A stretch of DNA of 40,000 bases, from assembly GCA_016946835.1 (NCBI GenBank), contig JACVTC010000033.1:1037501-1077500 (forward strand). Reading direction: 5' to 3'. The notes beneath the pieces were generated by a model, which was not told the DNA's origin, did not search any database, and worked only from the letters and a program-made list of their open reading frames with translations. The translations under genes were made by a program, and so were the position numbers. Shown here piece by piece: positions 21,690-40,000 of this stretch (position 1 is the first letter of the stretch; each line of letters opens with the position of its first letter). This DNA comes from Neocallimastix lanati (nom. inval.). Lineage: Eukaryota > Neocallimastigomycota > Neocallimastigomycetes > Neocallimastigales > Neocallimastigaceae.

Positions 21690-23506
21690 TTATTTTTTCT
21701 TAGAGGCTTTCTTCTTTCCATCTCCTTTCTTTCCCTTTTTACCCTTTTTACCTTTCTTAGTATTTTTCATCTTGCTTTTCTTATTTCTCCATATCTTTCT
21801 CCACCATCTCTGGATTTTAATAGCAGCTTCAGTTCTTAATTCGTTCAATTTTTGTTGATATTCAAATTTTTGTTGTATTTCTCTTTCTTCTTGAACTTTA
21901 GCTTCTAATTCTTCATATCTCTGTGTCAATGTTTCAAATTCTTCGGTATCACTTTCTAATTGACCTTGAACGTCTTGAATTTGTTGACATTTTTCTTCAA
22001 TATCATGTTCATATCTTTGCATCCATTCTTCTATTTGTTTTTCTAATTCTCCTCTTTGTCTTTTATATGTATTTATTATAATTGTTAATCATTTTAAATA
22101 TATATATATATATATATATATAAAATAATTAATATAAAATATTTAACTATTCATGATTCATACTATAATATATATAATAAGTAATAATATATCATTTATA
22201 ATTAAAAGAATACCTTTCTAAAAATTCCACAATTCTTTCATGTGCCATTTGTTCTTGTTCTATTCTTTTCTGTAAACGATGTTTTTTATCTACAAGAACG
22301 GACTCTTCTTTCTGGCATATTCCCTTAACACTAGCTTCATTTGCTTTGGTTTCTTTTTTAACATATTTTTGTTCCGATACTGTTAATGCCGTTATTTCTT
22401 GAATAGTATCTTTTAATTGTTGTATAACTTGATTTCTTTCATTTGTTTCCTCTTCTAATAATACTTTTTCATTTGATAATTTTAATTGAAGCTCCTTAAG
22501 TAATTCCGTTGCTTCATTTGCTCTTTTTTTTTATTTATTTTTAATATTATATGAATAATACATAGAATTATATTTTTCAAATTTTATAATATTGTAATAA
22601 ATTTAAAGAAATAAATATTAACATATATATATATATATTATTCATTATTAATAAATATTTGAAAAATAGATTTTTATAGATTATAATTATATAATATTTA
22701 TTTATAGTATTTTAATAGTAATTATTCATTTCATCTATAATATTATCTATATTAAATAAATATAAAATACATTACTTGTTAATAGTATTTTTATATCTAT
22801 TCTTTTTATCATATTCATCAACTACAGTACGAACCAAACTTTGAAATTTATTTTCCTTTAGTTCATTAATTGCTTTTGAAAATAATGACTGAATAAAATT
22901 TCTTTCTGATTGAATTTTTAGCATGTTATTTGTTAAATTCATTTGAGTATCTTCATTTTCTAATTATAATTATTATAAATATATGATGATTAGGATTATT
23001 TTAAAACAAAAAATAATATTTAAAAAGCTAATTTCATTATATATATATATCTGAATATAATTTATGATGAAGTTCAATAATTTTGTCAAATTTATTTAAC
23101 CTTTGTCATTATTAATATCAATATTTCTTCTATTTTTTAATACTTTTGATATTTTATCGCCCTTAATTTTCGATTATTTAAAGAATTTAGATGTTAAAAG
23201 AGTTATATGTTATAAAAATACATATTAAAATAAATATTTGAACATATTAGTACCGAGGATTTTTCATTAATTTTTTTATAAAAATAAAAAATTATGATAT
23301 ATTATTTTTTAATTTCTTACGTCTTTAACTGTCCCTTGAAATCCTAAAGGAACGACATCTGCTAATACAGCAAGTTGATTTAATGCATCTTCAAATATTG
23401 ATATATATGCCTGACATTTATAGCCAGGTAATACAATATTTAAGTCCTCTTCTGGATCCAGAGTTATCTCCTCGCTAGTTTCTTTAGTTTTAACTGATTT
23501 ACTCAT
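21690..23506 (-). CDS. DRC9: DRC9/IQCG, nexin-dynein regulatory complex subunit, 5 exons, 369 aa
   Basis: Exons on the minus strand are 23506-23321, 23161-23101, 22959-22776, 22522-22214 and 22059-21690, all in frame to the stop (human IQCG is 443 aa). The N-terminal ISIFEDALNQLAVLADVVP matches the IQCG region around its VLEDTTDQLSIL segment. Exon 3 carries KIQSERNFIQSLFSKAINEL, close to the IQCG K-I-Q-x-D/E-R-x-F block. Exons 4-5 are continuous coiled coil. IKIQRWWRKIWR at about 327-338 is the IQ (calmodulin-binding) motif at the same place as in IQCG, and the last 27 residues are a Lys/Gly tail, as in animal orthologues. The product links doublet microtubules and regulates axonemal dynein. 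Exon 2 (61 nt, donor GTTAAA) is the weakest part of the model, and a small extra exon could be missed between exons 1 and 3. Confidence 0.88.
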
Positions 23507-23757
23507 TTTATTTAAATATTATCCGTAGATATTATATCTATTAATATGTCATAATTATATTTATATATAATAATAAAAATTATATATAACTAATTTTTTT
23601 TTTAATTTAATGTAATTTTTATGATTTTTATGTGATTTTTAAAAAAAAATTTTTTAAAAAAAAGTATATTTAAAAAACTTTAATCTAAAAGTTAAATATG
23701 AAAAGAATAAAACTTTATTTAATAACAATTTAAAGGTTTATATATATATATTATTTA

Positions 23758-24126
<369 letters not shown>

Positions 24127-24544
24127 TTATAATAATTTTATATTTTTATTTTTATTTATAATATATAATGTTTATAATTTTTTTTTACCTATGTTTTTTA
24201 TATTATAAATAATTAAAATTTTACTTGTACATAATACTAGAATAATACTAGAATAAAACTAATTAAATAAAAAAAAAACTAAATTATTATTAATTACTGA
24301 ATAGATCACTTTATGATATAAAATTAATTATAAAAAACTATTAAAGTCTTTTTCTAAATACAAGGATTTAGTTATTTAATTTTTATTTAAAAAAGAAAAA
24401 AAAAATAGTTAATTAATATTTGAATATTCATATTTCCTTATAAATATATATTATATATATTCATAATAAAAATTAAAAATTAAATTTTGAAATAGAAAAA
24501 AAAATTATGTATAAGAATATTTATATATATATATATATATATTT

Positions 24545-24700
24545 AGAATGGGATTAACGAAAAGGGTGGGTAATTGGGCCTCCAGTCTCTCCTTTAAAAG
24601 TATCAGACTCTAATTAGATTCTTTTCCATAACGTTTCAGTGTCAACACGGACCTCTCTCAAAGTTAATATGAAAGATATTTCCTATACGCCACTTAAAAA
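24545..24700 (-). mobile_element. Dispersed repeat copy B, probably decayed retroelement
   Basis: This is an island of balanced base composition in AT-only DNA. Read on the minus strand it contains TATAGGAAATATCTTTCATA, then GTTATGGAAAAGAATC, then TCTGATACTTTTAAAGGAGA. Each has a counterpart in copy A (1430-1525, plus). Its other end (plus strand GAATGGGATTAACG at 24547) matches 1559 onward in copy A. One minus frame reads WKRI, a stop, then LESDTFKGETGGPITHPFR, so it may derive from coding sequence. It lies upstream of RAD26. The class is unknown. Confidence 0.5.
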
Positions 24701-24781
24701 ATATAATAAATATTTAAAATTAAATATTATATTAATTTTAATTTTAAATTCTAATTAATAATAATAATAATAATAATAATA

Positions 24782-24813
<32 letters not shown>

Positions 24814-24979
24814 AATTTTTTAATTTAATATAAATTACTTCCATATTTTATTTTTATTTTATACATAAAAAAATTTTTTATTAATAAAGAATTTTCATTT
24901 ATTCCATAAGAAAGAGTTTTTACTTTTATTTATAATTCTTAAATAAAAAATTGAAAATTGAAAAATTATATTAATATAC

Positions 24980-25028
<49 letters not shown>

Positions 25029-25425
25029 TTTGCTTAAAGTTACTATAATACTATCACTTTGAAATTAATAATATATTACTATTAAATAATTAAATAATTA
25101 ATTAATTAATTAATTAATAAATTAAATAGAATTATAATAAATTGAATAAAATATAAGAATTAATGAAATTTTAAATATTATTTCAATATTAAGGCTGCTT
25201 TAAATAGGGTTTAAAAATAAAAAAATGATTCATTAAATTTCTATTAATTCTAAATTTCAATCCAATTAATACTTTATTAAATAATAATAATAATAATTTT
25301 TATATTAATAATTTAAAAATAATTCACTTTTAAAGAATTAAATGCAAACCAAAGTAATAATTTAATATTTAAATTGTACAATAATTCGTTACAGAAATTT
25401 TTTTACTTTCAATAAATTAAATAAA

Positions 25426-33276
<7,851 letters not shown>

Positions 33277-33470
33277 TCATTTCATAGATGAAATGAAATA
33301 AAAAAAAAAAAAAATTTAAAATAAATATATATATATATATATTTATATAATAAATAAATAAATAAGTAAATAAATAAATTATTAAATAAATTATTATTTG
33401 AAATGCACAAATTATAATTAAAAATGGTTTTATGTTTTAATACTCTATTTCCTTTTTTTTTTTTTTTTTT

Positions 33471-33503
<33 letters not shown>

Positions 33504-33764
33504 TTTATTTATTTATTTATTTATGTATTTATTTATTTATTTTATTTATTTATTTATGTATTTATTTATTTATTTATTATGTAGTTTTATTATAAAAAGA
33601 CTGGTTTATTTCAGATATAGTATTGTATGTTAATTCTCTGTTCTATTGCATGTTTTTAATATTATTGATAGTATAGATGTTAACACCATTAAATTTTATA
33701 TTAATGTATATAATAATAATGAATGTTTAACTCCATCTCTAGATTTGAAGACGTCGTACGTGAG

Positions 33765-33804
<40 letters not shown>

Positions 33805-34618
33805 ATTAAAAAAAGGAATAGGACGTTTTTTTTTTTTTTTTTTAGAACCAAATCATTTCTGAGGATTATTCTAAAAACGCCAGTCTTGGTACGATCTGCG
33901 GCTCTCTTTATCCAGAAAATTATGCCTAGGGTTAGTATTCAACAAGGATTGCTATTCTGACGGTATTAAGCGCAAACTAACCAGGAGCGTTAACGCTGAA
34001 AATACAATAAGACAGGCTAGCGAAACCAATGCATTTGAAGGAGAAGACTATGACTTCTTTCAGATAATCAATTCAAACCCTAATCCTCCTAAACAGAAAT
34101 CTTATAATCTGGAGGTGAGGTTTGTTGCATACCTATGAACCCCGGAAAAATTGACCATATCATTGGAAACAAAGAATATAGAAGTTAACTTTTATTCATT
34201 ATTTTTTTGGTTTAATCTTAATTTATTTTTAATTTATCAAGCAATTTATATACTAATGTTAATAATACATTACATTTAATATTTATAACTATTTTTTTAT
34301 ACTTTGTTCTATTTATTTTATTATTTCTATCTTTTTATTTTTTTATTTTTATTTTTTATTTTTATCTTTTTATTTTTATTTATTTATTTTTTTATTTTTT
34401 TATTTTTATTTTTTTATTTTTTTATTTTTATTTTTTTATTTTTATTTTTTATATTTTTATTTTTTATATTTTTATATTTTTATTTTTTCATTCTTTTATT
34501 TATTTATTTTTTTATTTTTATTTTTTTTTTTTTTTAATTATTTTCACTTTTTTTATTTTTTTTATTTTTTATTATATTATTACAATAATTACATTTCCAT
34601 TTATTTATTTTTTTAGTT

Positions 34619-34672
<54 letters not shown>

Positions 34673-34818
34673 CTTTATAAATCTAAAATGTTGTATATAT
34701 ATTTAATTAAAATTTATATTTCTATATCTTGTATTAATTAAAAAAAAATAATAATAATTATTTATTCATAATTAATATTTACTTTAATATACATTTATAT
34801 GTATTCCTATCTTCAAAA
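33277..34818. other. Intergenic DNA between convergent RAD26 and LRR gene
   Basis: This stretch holds a poly-T then TTTTG array (about 33452-33500), TTTA arrays (about 33501-33578), a poly-A (33769-33801), a retroelement relic (33838-34190, listed), a long TTTTTAT-type array (about 34300-34530) and an AAT run (about 34623-34671). The two flanking genes end here facing each other. The open frames at 33424-33633 and 34304-34537 are array translations. Confidence 0.7.
33838..34190 (+). pseudogene. Decayed retroelement coding relic, copy C
   Basis: A GC-richer island. A plus frame is open for about 38 codons before 33958 (ILKTPVLVRSAALFIQKIM onward). After a one-base indel relative to the copy at 39866, another frame continues through RSVNAEN, RQASETNAFEGEDYDFF and NPNPPKQKSYNLEVRFVAYL to a stop at 34136. 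A further shift gives MNPGKIDHIIGNKE. Sequence 33934-34060 is about 75-80% identical to 39866-39991, and the shared frame is kept (RSVN, RQ, TN, ED, FF conserved), so both descend from a coding mobile sequence. The element type is not proven, and LINE-like is the best guess. Confidence 0.5.
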
Positions 34819-35073
34819 TTAAACAAAAGGATGTTTAACATTAGATAAGGAAATACTATGCATATTATTATTAACAAAATTATAGGATGGTAATCCATCA
34901 TTATAACTATCAACATTATTATCATTGTTAATGTTTGAATAAGATGTGAATGTTATATTATTTTTGTTTTTGATATTATCACCATTATTATTATTATTAT
35001 TGTTATTATTATTATAATTGTTATTATTATTGTTATTATAATTGTTAGTATTATTGTTATTATTTTTGTTATA

Positions 35074-35121
<48 letters not shown>

Positions 35122-35135
35122 ATTGTTGTTATTAC

Positions 35136-35181
<46 letters not shown>

Positions 35182-36560
35182 ATTGTTGTTATTACTATTA
35201 TTATTATTATTATTGTTATTATTATTATTATAATTGTTATTATTATTGTTATTATTATTATTATGATAATAATTGTTATTATTATTATTATAATTATTAT
35301 AATTGTTATTATTATTGTTATAATTATTATTATAATTATTATTATTATCATAACCATTTTCATTTCTATTATTATTATCAGCATATAATATGACTGGAGA
35401 AAGAGATTGCGTTCTAAAACTTAAATTAGGCATAATTGGAATTACCATATTATCTGTACTACCTAATCTGTTTAATGAATAAAAATTATTATTTGGAGTA
35501 TTTACTATACCAAAGGCAGGATAAAAATTATTCTGACTTATCATTGAATTAAAGAGGTCATTGTTATTATTAAATAAGGCATTATTATTTAAAGTATTAT
35601 AGTTAAAAATATTACTATTATCGCCATTACTATTTATATTATTATTATTAGATATGGCATCATTATTTAAAATATTATTATTAGAGATATTATTACTATT
35701 ATTGTTAGAGATATTATTACTATTATTGTTAGAGATATTGCTACTATTATTGTTGTTGTTACTGAGATTGTTTTCACTATTATTTTCATTAATATTGTTA
35801 TTAATTTCTTCATCATTATCATCATTATCATCATCTGAAGAAATATTTTCATAAACTTTAACCTTTCTAATTTTTTCGGTTACAACAATATCATAGTTTT
35901 TATCATCATCCTTCGACTCATTATCATCAATCCTTTTCTTACGGACAATGATAAAACCTAAAATTGCAAGAATTATAGTTACAACAATACCACCAATTAT
36001 CAAATATTTTATATTAGAATTATCATCACCACTGGAATCACTAACATTACTTGATTTATTTTTAGATTTCACTGGTGTCTTTGATTGCTTATTTTTTATT
36101 TCTTCTATTTCCTTGGTAGTACAAGAAGTGAACAGTTTTGTATTAATATTTGCGCATGTGTTTTCTTGATAGCATAAAACGTTAGTTCCTTCAAATGAAC
36201 ATTCTTTAATATTTTTATTACCAAAATTTATAATTCTCGTACTTAATTGTGGATTGTTAGAAACATACCTTTTATTATAGCATTATAAGATAAAATATAT
36301 ATATATATATATATTATTTATTAGAATTAAAACAAAAATTAGTTTATTTTTATTTTTATTAAAATATATATAAAAAGAAAAAAATTTTTATTATAAAATG
36401 CTATTATTAATTACAAATTCCTTAAATTAGGCAATTTAAATATATCAGGTGGGAGTTCAGTAATTTCAGTACTATTTAAATCTCTATAAATTATAATACC
36501 AATAATTACAATATTAATAATTTATTCATTTAATTTTTTTAATAATACATATTGATTTAG

Positions 36561-36598
<38 letters not shown>

Positions 36599-36845
36599 AG
36601 AAATTATTTTTTAATATAAACGAAATTTGCTTAAAAAAAATTCATATATATATATAACTTAAAAGCTGTACTACTTACAGAAAGTTTAAATCAACTAAAC
36701 CTGGAACTTCATCTGGGATTTTTTTAATTGGATTTTCAAATAAATATCTGATATTTTAAATATATTAAATATAAAATTTCAATATTCAATTTTATTTTTC
36801 AAATAAACTTTTATTAAATTTATTGAAATTGATTATTTTTATATT

Positions 36846-36876
<31 letters not shown>

Positions 36877-37918
36877 CTGATATTTACAATACTTGTAATT
36901 TACTTGGAATATTGATTATATCTTCAACTTTATTTTTTCCAATTTCGCTATTTTTCAAGAAATTAATAATTTTATTATATTTAATAAATATATAATATAA
37001 ATAAGTAAATCTATTAAATAAAAATGATAATAATTTATAAATTAATTATTATAACTTTTAATTTACAGTTGATTTAGCGTTTTAAAATTTTCTAAATTTA
37101 TAGTTCCAGAAATTTGATTATCCCATAAATAACTTTAATGTTTTTTTTTTAAAAAAAAAAAAAAAAAAATCAATATATTTAAAAACTTTAATTATATTTT
37201 TTTTTTCAAACTTTCAATTAATAAATATATATAAATAAATATAATAAGAATATAAAACAATATATATAAATTTAAAATTTTAATATCTACAGATGTTCTA
37301 CTCTTGGTAATTTACTAAATTGATATGGGAATTCAGTAATTTCATTGTGTTCCAAATTGCTATATTTCAAATAAAAAAAAATATATATATATATTAATAA
37401 TAATTAATATATTACAAATAAAAATTCATAAACAATAATCCATAAACAAATTTAAAATATATGGTTTCTTTAATACTTTAATATAAAAAAAATTTTTTAA
37501 ACTATAATTACTAATTGAATCATAAAAAATAAAATTATATATAAATACATTTCTGTTACTTGACAATCTTTATTGAAATTATTTGGAATAATAGAAATAT
37601 TTGATGAATACACTTCCCTATTTTTTTTTTTTTTTAAGATATAAAGATATTTATTAACAATAATATTTATTTAAAATTGAAAAAATAAATAAATAAAAAT
37701 AAAAATAAAATAAAATAATATATAAAATACACTCTACTTTTCAAATAAATATATATTTATAAATAAAACTTACATAATGTCTAACTTTGGTTGATCAAAA
37801 AATCGAGAAGGTAATATATTATCATTAATGTTTGGAATACCAACATTCCTGTTATTTATTACAAACAAATAAAATATAAAAATACATATTTAAAAGTATG
37901 AACTAAAAAAAAAAAAAA

Positions 37919-37966
<48 letters not shown>

Positions 37967-38438
37967 TTTCTTTTTTAAAACTTACAATTTTACCAATTTT
38001 GAAAAAATTGGAAAACGCATAAAATTTGTATTTCCATTCATATCTGTTTTTCTCCTAATAATTTGTTAAAGAGTAAATAGATAAATAAAGTAAAATAAAA
38101 ATAATAAAAATAATATTTTTTTTTTATTATTTTTATTTTTATTTTTATTTTATTAATTAATTAATAAAATATATCTATTTAATGAAAAAAAAAAAAAAAA
38201 AAAAAAAAAACAATTTGTTGCTAATATTATTTTTTTTTTATCCTGATTATCTTTACAAATATAATACGGTAAAATAACCATCTCCATCACATTTAGCTTG
38301 TTTACCACAACATTCGCTATCTTGACTTCTTCCCAAGAAAACGTTTAAATTAATACAATCTTGAGAAATAGCACCATATACTAAATTGAAAATAGATAAT
38401 AAATTAACTGAAAATAAACTCAAAATTAGAGTTTTCAT
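34819..38438 (-). CDS. Type I transmembrane LRR protein with poly-Asn tail, 10 exons, 725 aa
   Basis: Exons on the minus strand: 38438-38257, 38054-37986, 37848-37774, 37617-37549, 37359-37291, 37132-37067, 36947-36888, 36747-36679, 36483-36415, 36268-34819. All nine introns are phase 2 and the frame closes at 725 residues. Residues 1-22 are a signal peptide (ILSLFSVNLLSIFNLVYGA), followed by a Cys-rich cap (DC, then ECCGKQAKC, then DGDGYFTVLYL) like an LRR N-cap. Exons 2-9 each encode one leucine-rich repeat, for example LEHNEITEFPYQFSKLPRVE and DLNSTEITELPPDIFKLPNL. A C-cap with four Cys follows, then a Ser/Lys linker, one membrane helix at about 331-352 (YLIIGGIVVTIILAILGF), a basic stop-transfer (RKKR), an acidic region and a very long Asn-rich cytoplasmic tail. 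No kinase or other enzyme domain is present. It is probably a cell-surface recognition or adhesion protein; the ligand is unknown. Confidence 0.9.
34972..35395 (-). repeat. Poly-Asn coding microsatellite (AAY repeats)
   Basis: ATT/GTT/ATA-type trinucleotides on the plus strand are read as long AAT/AAC runs, giving Asn broken by occasional Tyr, Ser and Thr, in the tail of the LRR protein (about residues 530-670). The other-frame open reading (poly-Ile) is a shadow. Confidence 0.92.
36556..36597. repeat. Poly-A tract of about 37 bases in an LRR-gene intron
   Basis: This homopolymer run lies in the intron between exons 8 and 9. Similar tracts lie in most introns of this gene (for example 36849-36876, 37151-37169, 37909-37920 then AAT repeats, and 38184-38210). 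Confidence 0.85.
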
Positions 38439-39775
38439 TTTTATTTTCTAATTTTATTTATATTAATATAAATATTTCATTCCAATAATAACAATAATTA
38501 ATATATATAAAAATAAAGAATAAATAATAAATATATTAATAAAATCAGTTCGAATTTTTTTAGATATTTAGTAAATTTAAATATTTCTTTTGTAAAAGAT
38601 AATATATGCACTAAAAAATTTGAAATAATACCTTATTCTATTACCAATTTATATGTATGTATATATATTTATTATTTTAAAAATTATATATTTTTATTTA
38701 TAATTATTCTAATCTTTTTATTTTTATTTTTATTTTTTTTCACTTTAAATAATAAATTATAATTTCAATTATAAATCATGTTTAATATTATCTTTATTAC
38801 ATATACATTTAATTATTTATTTTTTTATTTTTTATTTTCTTTTCTTTATTTATTTTTTTTTAAAAAAAAAAAAAAAACAAAAAACAAAAAACAAAAAATT
38901 AAAAACTTTTAAAATATTTATATATATATATGTATATATATATATTTAGTATTATTATATTATATTTTTATTATTAGTTATTAATTATTGTTAAATTATT
39001 ATTTTATAACATTTTTAATAATAATTTTTCTTTTAATCTTTTTCATCAGGACATTTTTGAAAATTTGTGACCTTTTTTAATGTTTTATTTTTTGAAATTA
39101 CTATAACTAATTAAATTAAAAAACTATAATATTTAAATAATTAATTAAATGTAGCAATGAACAAATAGAAATTTTAATTTTTAATAAAATAAGAATTTAT
39201 ATAAAAATAATATAATAGTATATTATTTAGCATATATATTAATAATATAGATGTTACATATTAAATCAAAAACAAACTTTAATAATTATATAATGTAAAT
39301 CAAGTAAAATAAAAAATAAATAAATAAAAAATATATATTAAAAAATACTATGAAATAATTTTAAAGTTTTTTTTTTTTTTTTTAAAGTTTTTTAGTTTGG
39401 ACTTTTTAATTTTTATTCTTACAAAAGAAATTCATTTCTAATATTAAAAATAAAAAATAAAACAATAAATATAAAAAAAAAAACATATAACATATATATA
39501 TTTTTATATATATTTATATAAATAAGAAATAGACGTTTTTATTATTTTTAATATAATAAAAATATAAATAAATTGATTTTTCTTTAAAATTATTCATATA
39601 CCAATTAAATAACTTAATTAACTTTAATTATTTTAAAAAAAAAAATTAAAAATCAAACTTAGATAATAATTAATATTAAATAATAATTAATAATTAATAA
39701 TAATCAATAATTTATATATAATAAATAATAACGAATTAAATAATAAATAATAGTAAATAGTAATTACTAGGTTAA
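38439..39775. other. AT-rich intergenic DNA upstream of the LRR gene
   Basis: No gene is seen. It contains an AAAAAC repeat (about 38872-38900), TA-rich palindromic stretches near 38920-38945 and poly-T at 39367-39382. The promoter of the minus-strand LRR gene should be in the first few hundred bases, but no motif can be named. Confidence 0.6.
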
Positions 39776-40000
39776 GATTCATGGAATATTAATGATCCTT
39801 TAATTATCACCGAAATTAGAAATATTGTTCTATCGATGATAAATAACAATACTCTTGGCCCTGACAGTATTCGACAAGGATTGCTATTCCAACGATTTAA
39901 GTGCAAACTAGCCAGGAGCGTCAACGATAAAAATGAAGTAAGGCAGACTAGCATTACTAATTCCTCTGAAAGAGAAGACCATAATTTCTTTCTTATTGTC
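39776..40000 (+). pseudogene. LINE reverse transcriptase-like fragment, copy D (runs off window)
   Basis: One plus frame is open for all 75 codons from 39776 to the window edge. Its first part, ITEIRNIVLSMINNNTLGPDSI with N-D-P-L before it, fits the start of the RT domain of non-LTR retrotransposons (E-I/V-x-x-I-x-x-M/L-x-N-N-K-x-x-G-P-D-x-I). From 39866 the sequence switches to the module shared with 33934-34060 (QGLLFQRFKCKLARS, RQT, ED, FF). The fragment starts abruptly after a stop and lacks the later RT motifs in the visible part. It may be a dead chimera or the edge of a longer element. The minus-strand open frame here (39772-39954) is a shadow. Confidence 0.5.

Noticed and set aside
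24545-24700. Structured RNA gene (tRNA, snRNA or 5S) as the reason for the GC-richer islands
   Set aside because: No tRNA arms, U6-like or 5S-like blocks could be found. The similarity between islands and the leftover reading frames fit decayed mobile elements better.
34953-35384. Poly-Ile open frame on the minus strand
   Set aside because: It is a frame-shifted shadow of the poly-Asn tail of the LRR gene, whose frame is fixed by the membrane helix and the upstream exons.

Overview
The window looks like nuclear DNA of an anaerobic gut fungus (Neocallimastigomycota: Neocallimastix, Piromyces or Anaeromyces type). The reasons are extreme AT richness, spliceosomal introns, a fungal Hsp78-type chaperone, Asn-rich low-complexity protein and two genes that only flagellated or centriole-bearing cells keep (SAS-6 and DRC9). 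Dictyostelium has similar base composition but no cilia or centrioles, so it fits poorly. The lineage call is an inference, because no rRNA or other marker gene is present.

Six protein genes can be supported. From left to right they are: a truncated gene for a secreted Cys-containing protein (1-313, minus); an intronless mitochondrial/hydrogenosomal ClpB/Hsp78 disaggregase with a KSEET-repeat tail (8949-11744, minus); SAS-6, the centriole cartwheel protein (15686-19087, minus, 7 exons, 697 aa); DRC9/IQCG, a nexin-dynein regulatory complex subunit (21690-23506, minus, 5 exons, 369 aa); Rad26/CSB/ERCC6, the transcription-coupled repair ATPase (25426-33276, plus, 18 exons, 1564 aa); and a type I transmembrane leucine-rich-repeat protein with a poly-Asn cytoplasmic tail (34819-38438, minus, 10 exons, 725 aa). 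The exon models are mine, built by joining GT-AG introns that keep the frame. In all four multi-exon genes the frame closes to the stop codon.

The rest, roughly half the window, is very AT-rich intergenic DNA. It holds an 11-unit minisatellite of about 100 bp per unit (4925-6060), a trinucleotide ATT run of about 315 bp, long TTTA arrays, many poly-A/T tracts and foldback elements. Islands of more balanced composition (about 1271-1610, 1980-2345, 13790-14470, 24545-24700, 33838-34190 and 39776-40000) look like decayed non-LTR (LINE-like) retrotransposon pieces. Some of these are related to each other.

Functionally, SAS-6 and DRC9 are neighbours on the same strand and serve the zoospore flagellum (basal body assembly and axonemal dynein control). 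Rad26 ends facing the LRR gene (convergent). The strongest single observations are the LRR gene, in which every repeat is one symmetric phase-2 exon; a 30-nt in-frame microexon that encodes the core of the conserved N-terminal region of Rad26/CSB; and the frequent use of AAG 3' splice sites.
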